Positions 20,706 to 31,522 of a stretch of 64,000 nt of DNA are shown piece by piece. How positions within the stretch are numbered: the first letter of the stretch is position 1; every line of letters begins with the position of its first letter. The stretch is from Diplonema papillatum (taxonomy: Eukaryota; Euglenozoa; Diplonemea; Diplonemida; Diplonemidae). Location: NCBI GenBank assembly GCA_030068145.1, contig JAPJBO010000266.1:62001-126000 (forward strand). Reading direction: 5' to 3'. The notes beneath the pieces were generated by a model. That model searched no databases and had not been told where the DNA came from. It saw only the letters and a program-made list of their open reading frames with translations. The translations under genes and the position numbers were made by a program.

Positions 20706-21603
20706 GGGGGAGCGTTCAGGCTGACGTGAGGTTCGCCCCCCCGCAGCTGAGGCCGCCGTCTTCGGTGCGCTGGCGGGTTCTCTTTTGTTCCCTTTTTTGT
20801 TGGCCGGAGCGAGACAAAAAAAAAAAAACGAGCCGAGCACACTGTCGACACAGCTTTCAACGGCTCAAAAATTGTGATCAGACCCGGTGCACCTTCATAC
20901 GGCCACTGCACTGCTGCCCAGCAGACAACAGAGTCGTCGTAGAACTGCAGGCAGTACTGCCAGTGTTTCGGCAAGACACACGGGGAAGGCACGAGGTTGC
21001 CGATGGTGGCCCCATCTTGGGCAGCGTCGGTTGCGGCTCCAGGTTGGCATGTCTTTGTTTGGCACAATCTGGGGGCTTGAACGGTCGCCGAAACGTGCCG
21101 GACCGGAGAAGCCCATGTGGGTATGGCGCGTCACGGTCCGCTCAACCGTGACGGTCGCGATCCCAAGATGAGAGTTCACGTCCTCATGTGGGGCATCACG
21201 GTCGCCCAGAAGGCAGGATAGACACGGTCACGCACGCGCGAATGCCAAGAATGCGGCCCGGCGGCGACGGCGGAATATCAGAAGGCTAGGTCGGGTTGCC
21301 TGTCGCAGAGTGGGGAAGAGGGGGATGGGGGAAGTGGCTGCACTTCAGGGTGATCGCGTCACTCACTGGAGCCTCATAGTGCCCTCCCCTTGCATCTGCA
21401 AGCATTCGGGAGGGCTGAGACGCCTCCGCAGCACGCGGAATGCAGTGGACAACGAGACTCGAGGAGATGTAACGACACATCTTCGCGTCAACGCTCGCCT
21501 CGCCTTCCTCCCCCACCCTCTCATTTCCACCCACGAAACCCAGCAGAAGAAGGAGAAAACGGAGAATGGATGTGGAAGGGAAGGGGGGAGAAAGGGGAAC
21601 GGC

Positions 21604-22983
21604 TTAGTCCGCGTCCATGGCCTCGTCCGCGTTCACTTTCACCTTCTTGTTCTTCGAGACGACGCGGCGGCGGGAGCGCGCGCGGCGGGTGGGGTGTGAC
21701 GGGGCCAGCAGGGACGCTTTGAGGATGTTTTGGCACGCGGCGTTGTCGACCTGCCTCGCGGACGTCACGTAGTCCGGCAGCGGCGGCCCCGTCAGGGGGA
21801 CGACGCCGTGCGGCGTGAGCATCACGGTCCACAGGAACCGGGCGCAGACGTCGGCTTTCTTCGTCTTCATTGCGGGGATAGGGTCGATCATGTCCAGCCG
21901 GCGCAGCTCCTGCAGACCCAGCCGCGCCTTCGCGATTTCATCGAAGGACCCGGTTGCGAACGGGAAGCAGAGGAATTTCTGTCGGACAGACTTCAAGACG
22001 TAATGCGCCGCTTTGATGCGCGGCGCCAGCAGGATGTCGTTCCGCTTGTAGATGGTCACCGGGCACTCGGCAACGTGCAGCCGGTTGTGCGAGGTTGACA
22101 TGACCACGTCGACGTGCCACACCTCGTTTTCCCCGAACGTCACCGGCTCCACGTCTTGGTAGCACTCGTCGCGGTCGAGCACCTTCTTCGAGATGATGCA
22201 CGAGTGGCCGAGGACGTTCCACCGAGCGACGCGGTGGGACAGCACGCCCTCCGAGATCTTGACGCCGAAGTCGTCGGCGATGTGCCCGAAGAAGTTCGTC
22301 GCTGCGTCGTTCGACGACTGCAGGTCAGGCCGCATGAGCTTGGTCGCCCCGTCGATCGCAGTGTACGCCGCCTTGATGACGTCTCCCGCCTGCGGGTGGG
22401 GACACTTGGCCACGTCCTTGCCGACGACGATGGTGTGCGCGACCTGCGAGATGTACCCGTCCACGTGGCAGGCGAGGTGGATCTTCGCGACGTCGCCGGT
22501 GTGCAGGCGGAGGAGGTGCGCGAACTCCTTTTCGAGCTTGTCCTCCTCGTGCGGCGCGAAATGCGCCACGTAGTCGTTGATGGAAATCGACGTCGGAAAC
22601 GCGACGCCTTTGAACACCTTGTTCCCGTCGTCGTCGGGCTTGTTGAACACAGTGCCGCAGCGGGTTTCAATCAACTCGTCTGCTGCTTTGCACAGCTCAC
22701 CGACGTGCGCGCCGTCAACTGCCCGGTCCATGACCAGCTCCAGCGCCTCGTTGACGTACTTCGCCGCGAGCTTGTACTTCTCAACGACGCTGTCCTCCCG
22801 GATGCTCTCCATCTCCGGCTCGAACGGCTCCTCACTGTACTCGTCATCGGACGCTTCGAAGTTCGGGTCCTCGGAGTTCAACTTCGCGTGCAGTTTGCTC
22901 AGACTCCTCTTCCGGTTGTCCGCCCGCTTCTGCGTGGCCGTCAGCCGTTGTTTGCTCCGCGAGCGGGTCAGTCCGCGGCCCAT
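21604..22983 (-). CDS. PA2G4: EBP1/PA2G4-like protein (non-catalytic methionine aminopeptidase fold)
   Basis: Single exon, 459 aa, ATG at 22983; upstream in-frame sequence lacks an ATG. It belongs to the PA2G4/EBP1 branch of the pita-bread fold: MetAP-like proteins that bind ribosomes and RNA and have lost peptidase function in known members. The core starts near residue 55 (DSVVEKYKLAAKYVNEALEL). GVAFPTSISINDYVAHFAP near 130 is the family signature, HVDGYISQVAHTIVVG follows, and the YKRND block sits near residue 320. The typical EBP1 C-terminal Lys-rich tail is present (SKNKKVKV, then an acidic end). The basic N-terminal extension of about 50 aa (MGRGLTRSRSKQRLTATQKR) is longer than in animal EBP1 and may add RNA or nucleolar binding. 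Role in translation or ribosome biogenesis is inferred from the family. Confidence 0.92.
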   Translation of the reverse strand: MGRGLTRSRSKQRLTATQKRADNRKRSLSKLHAKLNSEDPNFEASDDEYSEEPFEPEMESIREDSVVEKYKLAAKYVNEALELVMDRAVDGAHVGELCKAADELIETRCGTVFNKPDDDGNKVFKGVAFPTSISINDYVAHFAPHEEDKLEKEFAHLLRLHTGDVAKIHLACHVDGYISQVAHTIVVGKDVAKCPHPQAGDVIKAAYTAIDGATKLMRPDLQSSNDAATNFFGHIADDFGVKISEGVLSHRVARWNVLGHSCIISKKVLDRDECYQDVEPVTFGENEVWHVDVVMSTSHNRLHVAECPVTIYKRNDILLAPRIKAAHYVLKSVRQKFLCFPFATGSFDEIAKARLGLQELRRLDMIDPIPAMKTKKADVCARFLWTVMLTPHGVVPLTGPPLPDYVTSARQVDNAACQNILKASLLAPSHPTRRARSRRRVVSKNKKVKVNADEAMDAD

Positions 22984-23937
22984 CTTCTTGGGGGGGTTTT
23001 TTTTTTCTTCCTTCTTCTCCTTCTTCCCTGTTTTTTTCAGTTCGACGGCGAAAACAGCCGAATTAGCGACTGAACGGGCGCAACCAATTGCAATCAATAA
23101 TTAGAAAAAGCGCAGCGAGCACTGTGTTTTCGGGCTACATGGTGGGATGTGGGCTAGTTGGCGGCGCTCGCTTGGGTCTCATCTCCTTCTCCCCGCGTCT
23201 AGGGTGTGCTTCTGGCTGGCGTTTACGGTGTGCGTGGGGGCACGAGCGGGCTCGGGTGCCGACGTCGCTTCTTCGATCCCGGGCACCAAGACTCTACACG
23301 CTCCAGTCCCCTCACATCACCATGGGGAACAACACCGAGACTCGACAACCGACTGATGTGTTAGATCCAACCTCGAGGGCAAGCACGGGCAACACCGCAC
23401 GCATCCATGCATATAAGTCAAAACTTGAGTGCGTGGTCCCTCCGAAGAAAGGCCCATCACACTGGTGCCAGACTACATAGCCCGGGTCTCTAGGTCGCGT
23501 CCCCCTCCTTCTCTCGGTCGCCTGGTCTTGAAGCAGCAACACCGGGGGTGGCCTTTTTCAATGCAGTCGGAGTCCACTGAACAACCGGCACGCTGAGCCC
23601 CCGCATGCGCAACAGCAAATCTGAGAAGAAGGTGCGGGAAAAAGGGCGGATTTATTGCGTGTTGTGTTTTTTTTTCTCTTTGGCTGAACGGTGTCAGCGA
23701 CTCATCGCTAGGGTACTACCCCTGCGCACTCTTCGGACTCATTGAAGGGTTAGTCTCTGTTTTTCTTTCGTTTCAGGTCGCTTTGTTTTTTTTGTTTTTT
23801 TGACAGCAAGTGTCAGACGGGTGGTTGGTTCCGTTAGGCGGGGTTTCTCCGGAGGGTGTGTTGCTTGAATTAGCTTTTCTTTCTTTTTTGCGGCGATATT
23901 CGCCCAGCCAGTTGTTTTCCCTGTGTCACACGTACCT

Positions 23938-24415
23938 CGTTCCGCTCCTTTACTTGCGGCCGCGACAACAACTTTTCAAATTCGTATCGAGCTTGCGTGC
24001 GTTGAGCGGGGTCCATCAAGGACCGGTGGCGTAACGCGCAGAAGACTAAGAAGTCGCCTTGCGAGTCGGCTCCATAACCTCACAACTCGGGTGGCTCGTT
24101 CCGCTCCTTTACTTGCGGCCGACAACAACTTTTCAAATTCGTATCGAGCTTGCGTGCGTTGCCGGGTCCATCAAGGACCGGTGGCGTAACGCGCAGAAGA
24201 CTAAGAAGTCGCCTGGCGATTCGGCTCCATAACCTCACAACTCGGGTGGCTCGTTCCGCTCCTTTGCTTGCGGCCGCGACAACAACTTTTCAAATTCGTA
24301 TCGAGCTTGCGTGCGTTGCCGGGTCCATCAAGGACCGGTGGCGCAACGCGCAGAAGAGGAAGAAGTCGCCTGGCGATTCGGCTCCATAACCTCACAACTC
24401 GGGTGGCTCCGGATG
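23938..24415 (+). repeat. tandem repeat of about 155 bp, three units
   Basis: TCCGCTCCTTTACTTGCGGC (or a one-base variant) recurs at 23941, 24100 and 24255, spacing 159 and 155 bp. Each unit contains TTCAAATTCGTATCGAGC, GGTCCATCAAGGACCGGTGG and AACCTCACAACTCGGGTGGC. The units are over 90 percent identical by eye. A palindromic GGTCC..GGACC step lies in each unit. Confidence 0.9.
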
Positions 24416-25751
24416 GCGACATGTGTGTCAGCCGGGCGGCTGAGAGCCCCGTTCTCCTTTTCTGATGGCGACCTCCGTTTAGTGACGGGCTACGCTCTGT
24501 CGCTGCAGACGGCGAATCCACCTCCCGTCTCGTTCTTCGGTGCGGAACTAGTTGTGCTACTGCAATTGGAATAATGTTGGACTGGACAATAGCCGGAACA
24601 GGTAAATGACAGACGGGTAAAACCTGGCACACCCAAAGGGTGTCCCAGGTAGTCACCGTGTGACTGCACCAGTGGTGCTCCTGCAGCCTCCTGAGACAGC
24701 GGCATCTAGGGCCCCAGGGCGCGGGCAAGCACCAGGGTCGCGATATTCTGCAAAGCACGCTAAGTCGCAAACCCCCCCCCCCAAAAATGCCGAACCTGGG
24801 ACACCCAGCCCCATTTTAATCCGATCACGGTATGCTTCCCCCCTTCTTTCCACCGATCAGGGATTCGGTACAGAATTGCTGCCCCTGCTGAAAGTCCGCG
24901 CTCTGGTAACGATGAAGACCGGGACTTTTCGTAGGTGCACGTGTATCTGTACACCCTGCTGGGGCTCCCGACGAGTGTGTTGCAGGAATGCCCAACAGCC
25001 AGTATCACTCCAGCCTGGCCAACTGTCCACCCTGAGCAACGATACCACCCGTACCCACTCCGCCCCGCAGCAGCATCCCAGTCGACGCCATTTTCCCCAC
25101 TTGGGGGACTGAATGAACCTATGCCTACCGCATTCGTTGACCTTCATTTAGCCGCGCGGAGAAGACTGCGGGGTTGACGGAAAGCATTCTACGTTGTAAA
25201 ACGCAGAACGGTGGCCGGCCCTACATTTCTTTCTCGCTCTGCCGTAGGGTCCTCGTAGAGCACTTGAATTGTGGTTAGAAGGTCGGTGTTTCCGGGCGAC
25301 CGTAGAGGCTCGGGAAAGAATAGAAAAGCGGGGCGGTGGAGGTGCTGCTCGTTTCGGGTGGTGCGCCACACGATACCCGAAACGGTCGCACCATCGCGTG
25401 ACTATCGCGACGGCTATTTTTTTCTTTTCGGGGGGAAAAGGCTGCGTGCCACCAAAAAGGAGGGCGGCGCGCCAATAATTAAGTTGTTGCTCTGGCCAAG
25501 TTGGGGTCGGACCCATCCGTCCTGTGCCGTTGATACACCGTGAAGTGCAGCACCACACGGTGAGGTCCAGCTGGAGTTAAAGAGGGTGTGCCCGGGTCAC
25601 ACCCGAAAAGCCGGTGTGCCACAACCAAACGCGTGCACGCACCCAAAAAGCGGGTGTGACACCCGCTTTTTAACTCCAGCTTCTGAGGCTGGACATCACC
25701 GTGCAGGCAATCTATGCAGCTCCGGGGACCTGACAGACCGTGGTGCAATGA

Positions 25752-25975
25752 AAGCGAGAGAGAGAGAGAGACGAGTTAGAGTGCAGGGACCATCTCTCCG
25801 AGGAGTATCCGGTCGCCCCACTACTATCCCGTACTACTACGGCGGGCGCAAGTCGTTGCGCCGTGGGCGCGGAGCGAGCCGTGGCCCAGTCAAAGATGAT
25901 TGTTGCACCGATGGTGGCGCAGCCGGGGGCGTTCTGGCTGGCGGACGAGACCGCCTGGCACGCGTGTGTTGACAC
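25752..25975 (+). repeat. dispersed repeat family B, copy B3
   Basis: Starts with a (GA)n run, then ACGAGTTAGAGTGCAGGGAC, CATCTCTCCGAGGAG, and a GC-rich right half ending near CTGGCGGACGAGACCGCCTGG, which resembles the right half of B1. Confidence 0.65.
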
Positions 25976-26231
25976 GTTGTTTCGCGGGCTCTCCTCCTTT
26001 TCGCAATAGCCCGCCTAGAAAACGATAGTTGGAGGCTGGAATGCAAAGAATCTGTGGCGATAGTCTGCGTTGGCCACTCGGCTGACTATCTTTTCGACGG
26101 TTGTGGACAACGGCAGGCAACGCGAAGCAGTTCCAGGGAATAGGTGGGTGGACCGGCTTTCCTTCCGAGGCCGTGAACAGTGTGGTCGAGTGGATGCCGC
26201 ATAAACGCCAACCGAGACGCAGAAATCAGAA

Positions 26232-26375
26232 GAAGGTTGAAGTATGGCTAAAGATAAAGTGGTGTCACCTGAGGGGGTAATCTCAGGGCCGCCCGCGTGA
26301 TGAAGCCGTTAAGCAGCGGCTGCCGGCTTATCCCGTGACACCTTTTATATGTAGTTGGCTATCATGAATAGACTA
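26232..26375 (+). repeat. dispersed repeat family F, copy F1
   Basis: About 144 bp with GTTGAAGTATGGCTAAAGAT, then GGTGTCAC at 26261 and its reverse complement GTGACACC at 26335. Other copies lie at 48151-48262 and 51941-52138, both in dynein introns. The short inverted repeat suggests a small hairpin-forming element. Confidence 0.75.
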
Positions 26376-26649
26376 CGTTGTTGAAAGAGCAGCGTGCACA
26401 ACAAGGAAGAATGCACCCGGCGCTTGAAAACGAGACACGTTTCCCCGCACGCAATCGCTTGCGCTTCTTCGTAGGCCTCGATTGGCTGATGGCCGGTGCC
26501 CATGTCTAAAGCTGCTATATGAGACGAGGCCACGACTCCTCTCTCGTTCGCGGCCGAGCCACCCGTCAGGTAACTGCTCTGCTGGAAGTCGACATGCAGT
26601 CGAAACCAGCATCGGGCTTGCGGCAGACTTGCAACTCGCTGGCCCTGGT

Positions 26650-27708
26650 TCACGGCCCCTTACCGACTTTAGTTTTCGCTGGGGTGTCCGGAGACGTGGG
26701 CTGCTGAACGTTGTCTCGGCGAGCTGGAGACGATTCGTCAGCTGACTCGCCTTCGGACTGTGTGGAAGGGTGAAGGGGGTGCGTTTGGTGTTCGTCTGTA
26801 GCCGCGTGCGGCAATTCAAGCCTGATAGACCACGGTGTACCGCGACGGGGCACGGCAGGAAATTCGATGCAGGAAGGGGCTGGCTTCATTTCACTTCCGT
26901 CTTGACCCGACGTGACGAAACTCTCTTTGGAAACATGCTCTGGTAGATATTCTGTCTCGTGAATGTGTTTCTTGCTTTCTTCAAGGGAATCGAAGACGGG
27001 GGGGGGGGAAGAACAAGGGAAAGAGCATACATTCATGGTGACGACTGCGTGCTCCTCGCCGGTCTTTTCGGAGTTGTCCTTTGCCGCCATGACGTGGCCA
27101 CGAGACGGAGGCAGCTCGGCTCCCTTTCGCTTCTTGTGGACGTCTCGATTCATGCGAATCGCCGCGTCCTCATCCGCGACGGCCCGCAGGTCGGAAAAGT
27201 TCTTCACACCGTTGAGGTCGGTCAGTTTACCGCCTTTCGGGTTCTTTATCACGCTGTTCCCCTGGTGGGTGTACCGATAGTAGTAGCAGCCGCATCCTAC
27301 CAGAAACAGGGAAAAGAGGAGGCCCCCCACTGTTGCGATGATCTGTGGCGTGGATGGGTATTTGAAAGTTGGCCTGGAGTGGGCAACGTCTGAAGCGAAG
27401 CACAGCTCACGTGTCACTTTCACGTGTCGGTTTTGAGTTTCTGTTGCTTTGCATGTCCGAGGGTGTGGACCTGCAGTGAGCCTCCTTTTCTCCTTCTGTG
27501 ACTCTTCCTTTGTTTGTGCACTTCCTTCCAACCTGTTGTGTTCACCTGGCGGGAGTGATAGTGCGCTGTCACCGATCGGTTTTTGTTCTTGACAAACTGC
27601 ATTTGCTAGCCACAAAAAGTACACATACGATTCCAAGTGCCGTTTTGCCGTGATGACGAGGCTCGGGTCGTTCGAAGAAAGATGGACCAGGATGGCCCGA
27701 CGTGCCAC
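26650..27708 (-). CDS. single-pass membrane protein, 5' end unresolved
   Basis: Open frame to a stop at 26650. One clear membrane helix, IIATVGGLLFSLFLVGCGCY, is followed by YYRY and a hydrophilic tail of about 220 aa, acidic and Ser/Pro-rich, with no recognised domain. The frame runs up to 27708, but the first in-frame ATG is downstream of the helix, so the true start must lie in an upstream exon. Plausible acceptors are CACTCCAG near 27375 and CGCTTCAG near 27390. The short segment before the helix (PTFKYPSTPQ) would be extracellular or lumenal if the usual type I layout holds. I could not find the upstream exons with confidence. The sequence from roughly 27390 to 27708 may be intron. Confidence 0.45.
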   Translation of the reverse strand: MARRAILVHLSSNDPSLVITAKRHLESYVYFLWLANAVCQEQKPIGDSALSLPPGEHNRLEGSAQTKEESQKEKRRLTAGPHPRTCKATETQNRHVKVTRELCFASDVAHSRPTFKYPSTPQIIATVGGLLFSLFLVGCGCYYYRYTHQGNSVIKNPKGGKLTDLNGVKNFSDLRAVADEDAAIRMNRDVHKKRKGAELPPSRGHVMAAKDNSEKTGEEHAVVTMNVCSFPCSSPPPVFDSLEESKKHIHETEYLPEHVSKESFVTSGQDGSEMKPAPSCIEFPAVPRRGTPWSIRLELPHAATDEHQTHPLHPSTQSEGESADESSPARRDNVQQPTSPDTPAKTKVGKGP

Positions 27709-29292
27709 CGCGATGGCTGCTTAGACTCAACGTTCGGCGGAATGCGCTTGGCTTGGCGATCGAACAGATTTGTGATGTTTGCGTGTCTTTTGTTGTTGTT
27801 GTTTTGTACGTACGCTCGTCGGTGTTTGTCCCCTCCTTTTCCGGGTTTACGGTTTGCCTGTCATGTGTTTTGTGTGCTTTCAGCCGAACCTTAGCAGAAA
27901 GTTGCCGTTGGCGTTTTATTGAACGGAGCTCCCGGAAAGGAGCTGTTGTAATTGGTACTGTCAGGGCGGCATGGATTACGTGCTCAGGCTTACACGCGAA
28001 CAGATATACCCAACTTTGAAACAAGCGTCACGACGCAAGTCAAAATATTTCTCATCATCATATTATTGATGGCTGGAAGAAGGTCTCGAAAGAAATGTGA
28101 AAACGGGGTTTTGCCGAAACTCGTGTATGAGCCAGGCTGCCCCTATTTCTTGGATTCGAACTGGCATCGAACTGCCTGCTGCTGCCCATCAGCAGTGTGT
28201 CACAAGCTGGTCGTCCACCACAGTTCATCACCAGCCTACCAGCCGGGCGTGGACCGGCGCAGTGTAGTGCCAGGTGCTGTTGGCTCGCTCTCCGCACACC
28301 TTACTCTACCCCGCACGACAAGCTCTCGTAGATAGTTGCTGCGTGGATGCCTGAATGCGGAACGTGCAGCGAGCGTCTGTGCAGCGCGCTGGGATCAGTG
28401 CTACTCAAGGGAGCGCGAACGGCAAAGCAAACGGATTTTCGTAGTCTTGTTTTTTTTTCGCAAAGCCGGTGTTTTCAAGCCTCCGGCTTGTGTGCGAGCG
28501 GGCGGGGTCCTTTCAAAGGGTAGGTCAGAGTCGGGGAACAAGAAGGGTGGGTTGCATTCCTTTGAAAATTGCTCTCATTAAGATGCTTGAAGCACGCAAA
28601 ACGCCTTCGCGAGATCCATGCAGATGTTGTACGTTGTTGAATCAGTGTAACCACGGATTGCCTCACTACGCTAGCCCGTTGTCCCAACGACAGCGAATGT
28701 ATAGACTAGCCGACCTTTTACGTTTGCAGTCCGAGGAACGTTTGTTGCTTGAATGGTCCGCCAGGTCAGGCTTGCACCCTTCGGAGTAATGTTTCGCCGA
28801 TGTACCGCACCACAAAGCTAGCTTTGCAAGGAAAAAAGACATGCGGTTAATAGCATGAGTGGCTTCATCGGTGGTTCACTGGTGTCCGAGGTCGTGTCGA
28901 ACCCTTATGGTACATTGCGCTGTGCTTCGTTCGGGAGGTCAAAGCGCAGGGGCTCACAAAACACCGACGTGCACACACCCCCGGGGCAACGAAGGAGACC
29001 CAGAGATCCGGGCTAAACGCCAGGGACAGCGCGATGGGCCTTTCACCGAGGGGGGTCACGCACTCACTCGACTTGGCAAGAACGAGCGCAACGTCTTTTC
29101 GCTCAGAAGTGCAAAAGAGCGACTGCTCGGACCTTCTTCGCGAAAAGTGCGGCTCCGAGCTGAGAACTCCAGCAGTGGTGTTTCCGGCCGTGGGCGCGAT
29201 CGGCGCAAGAATCGTGGAGAAGGTCCCGCACACCACGGCCTGGCAAAAAGAGCGGCCAGTCCAATTGTCGGCAGATCGTCGAGTCTCGCTGG
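27709..29292. other. intergenic region, 1.6 kb
   Basis: Between the dihydropyrimidinase stop and the open frame of the membrane protein gene. Contains a fragment of family G near 28090. Upstream exons of the membrane protein could lie here, but none is convincing. Confidence 0.4.
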
Positions 29293-30076
29293 TTATTTCT
29301 TCGGAACGAAGACGGGGCCTGTGTACGGCTCGCGCTTGATCTTCTTCGCTCGGCGCGCTTCTTCGCGGACGGCAACCTGTGTTGTTAGGAATGAAAGTGC
29401 ACAGCCGGCCGCAAGGCTGAAGGAGCCGGGAACAAGAAACGTGCCCTTGCAGCCCAATTGGAACGCGCGCACGAAACTTGCTCTCGAAGTCGGGCGCGGG
29501 ACCTTGGTGACCACGGACTACGCACAACTTGCTCTCGAAGTCGGGCGCGGGACCTTGGTGACCACGGACTACGCACAACTTGCTCTCGAAGTCGGGCGCG
29601 GGACCTTGGTGACCACGGACTACGCACAACTTGCTCTCGAAGTCGGGCGCGGGACCTTGGTGACCACGGACTACGCACAACTTGCTCTCGAAGTCGGGCG
29701 CGGGACCTTGGTGACCACGGACTACGCACAACTTGCTCTCGAAGTCGGGCGCGGGACCTTGGTGACCACGGACTACGCACAACTTGCCGTGCGGCAGGGA
29801 GTGGTTTCACAAGCCGATTCTGCGACCTTTTCCTGCTTCCTTTCTGTCTTCTACTCGCGCTGGCCCGCCGGCTGGACGGCGGCGGAGGGCCGGTCTCCCT
29901 CAGCCGACACAATTCGGCCCGCAAGACGCCCTCACTCGTTCCTCTCCCTGCCGCGAAACAAGCTGGGATGTTGTCGTTTGGAGGCTTTTGAACGTGAACA
30001 GAACGCAATTGGAGTTGCCACTGCCACTCCTCCAGACAGACGCTACAACGGAGAGTCTGGTTACTGCAGTTTGCGC

Positions 30077-30108
<32 letters not shown>

Positions 30109-31522
30109 AAGAGAAGGCCCGCCATACGGAGTCGAAGACGCAGCCGAAGGGCCGCCTAGGGACGTACTTGCCGTCGCCGTTCTTGGTCCGGAGCTCGCCG
30201 TCTTGCCACACGATTTTCCCCCTCGAGATGGTGACGTCTGCGACGCCGTGCACGACCATGCCTTCGAAGATGTTGAAGTCGACCGCGTGGTGATGCGTCG
30301 CTTTCGAGATGGTGCGCGGCACGTCGTTCCACACGACGAGGTCGGCGTCACTCCCGGCGGCGATGCGGCCCTTCTGCGGGTAGATGTTGAAGATCTTCGC
30401 CCCGGCGGCTGACGTGGCGGACACGAACTGCTTCCGCGTGAGGACCCCCGCCTTGACGCCCTTCTCCCACACGACGGACATGCGGTCTTCGATGCCGTTC
30501 ACCCCGTTCGGGATCTTCGTGAAGTCGTCTTTTCCCATGGCTTTTTGGTCGGCGTTGAACGTGCAGTTGTCGGTGCCCACGCACGACAGCAACCCGACGG
30601 ACAAACACTTCATGAGGTACTCCTTCACCGTGGGGTCCGGGCGCAGCGGCGGGCCCATGACGTATCCGGAAGCATGCCTCCAGTCCTCGTTCCAGCAGTT
30701 GGTTCCGTCTGTACCGAGCCCGGCGGCGATGGGTTCGCCGTAGCAGAGTTTCCCTTCTTTTTTGCCCTTCGCGACCATGTCCGCCGCCTCCTTCGACATG
30801 ACGTGCACGATATACACCGGCGTGTTGACCTGGTCCGCCAGCATGATCGCCCGCCACGTCGCTTCCCCCTCCACGTCCGCCGGTCTGCACTGCATGTGCC
30901 CCTCCGGCCCCGTGATCCCCATCTTCAGCAGCCGCCGGCTCTGGATGTCGATGACGTCTCCGTTCTCGGCGTGCACTTGCGCGAGGGCGCCGAGCTCCTT
31001 GCACCGCGCGAACACTGCGTAGATCTCGTCGTCGCGCAGCATGAACACGTTCTTGTACGCCATGAACACCTTGAAGCTGTTGACGCCCCGCTCGTTGACG
31101 AGCACGCCCATCTCCCGCGACACGTCCTCGTCCCAGTACGTGATCGCGACGTGAAACGAGTAGTCGCAGTTGACCTTCGGATCCGCCCAGCCCCGCCACT
31201 CGTCGTACGCCTTCAGCAAGCTGACCCCCCGGGACGGCACCACGAAATCGAGGAGCATCGTCGTCCCGCCGGCGACCGCCGCGCGGGTCCCGTGGTTGAA
31301 GTCGTCGACCGCCTTCGTGCCCATGAACGGCAGCTGCATGTGCGTGTGCGTGTCGATCCCGCCCGGCAGCACGTAGCGGCCGGTCGCGTCGACGACAGTC
31401 GCGCCGGCGGGCGCCGGGATCGACGCGGCGACCTGCTTGATCTTGTCGCCCTCGATCAGCACGTCGCCGACGAACTCGTCGTCGTCGTTGACGATCGTTC
31501 CACCCTTCACGAGAATGGCCAT
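29293..31522 (-). CDS. DPYS: dihydropyrimidinase (two exons)
   Basis: Zinc amidohydrolase that opens dihydrouracil and dihydrothymine rings in reductive pyrimidine breakdown; cytosolic tetramer in known members. Exon 1 31522-30128 and exon 2 29376-29293 join in phase 0 (donor GTATGG, acceptor AACACAG) to 492 aa, the normal family length. Metal ligands are visible: H59 and H61 in [10 protein letters not shown], carbamylated K151 in [11 protein letters not shown]184 in [10 protein letters not shown]240 in YIVHVMS and D318 in GTDNCTF. Y156 of MAYKNV is the substrate-site Tyr. GTDNCTF and [20 protein letters not shown] match true dihydropyrimidinases rather than the non-catalytic CRMP branch. The small last exon encodes the basic tail ([18 protein letters not shown]), matching the conserved VERAPYKG region. 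The start is the first in-frame ATG; only a TTG lies upstream. Confidence 0.95.
29477..29782. repeat. six perfect 51-bp tandem units inside the dihydropyrimidinase intron
   Basis: Six head-to-tail units beginning CTTGCTCTCGAAGTCGGGCG at 29477, 29528, 29579, 29630, 29681 and 29732, with no difference that I can see. Because 51 is a multiple of three, long open frames of 17-residue repeats appear on both strands. The array lies wholly inside the intron 29377-30127, so I treat it as non-coding. Confidence 0.95.
30077..30104. repeat. (CA)n microsatellite near the dihydropyrimidinase donor
   Basis: About 14 CA units. On the sense strand this is a (TG)n run starting some 24 bases inside the intron after the GTATGG donor. 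Confidence 0.95.

Larger units (their letters stand above)
19136..21603. other. intergenic region with homopolymer runs
   Basis: Contains C runs at 19180-19206 and 19491-19505, a G run near 19423-19436, the truncated gene copy at 19603-19775 and repeat B2. I see no gene from 19776 to 20560 or from 20706 to 21603. Confidence 0.5.
22984..26649. other. intergenic region, 3.7 kb, repeat-rich
   Basis: No gene recognised. Holds the tandem array at 23938-24415, repeat B3 (25752-25975), AATGCAAAGAATCTGTGGCG near 26040 shared with 12264, and repeat F1 (26232-26375). The parts 22984-23930 and 24420-25740 show only scattered low-complexity runs. Confidence 0.5.

Noticed and set aside
24201-24770. 189-codon minus-strand frame
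   Set aside because: Partly formed by the 155-bp tandem repeat; composition not protein-like.
28859-30412. 517-codon plus-strand and 305-codon minus-strand frames with 17-residue repeats
   Set aside because: They exist because the 51-bp unit is a multiple of three and stop-free; the array lies inside the dihydropyrimidinase intron and one frame runs antisense over its exon.
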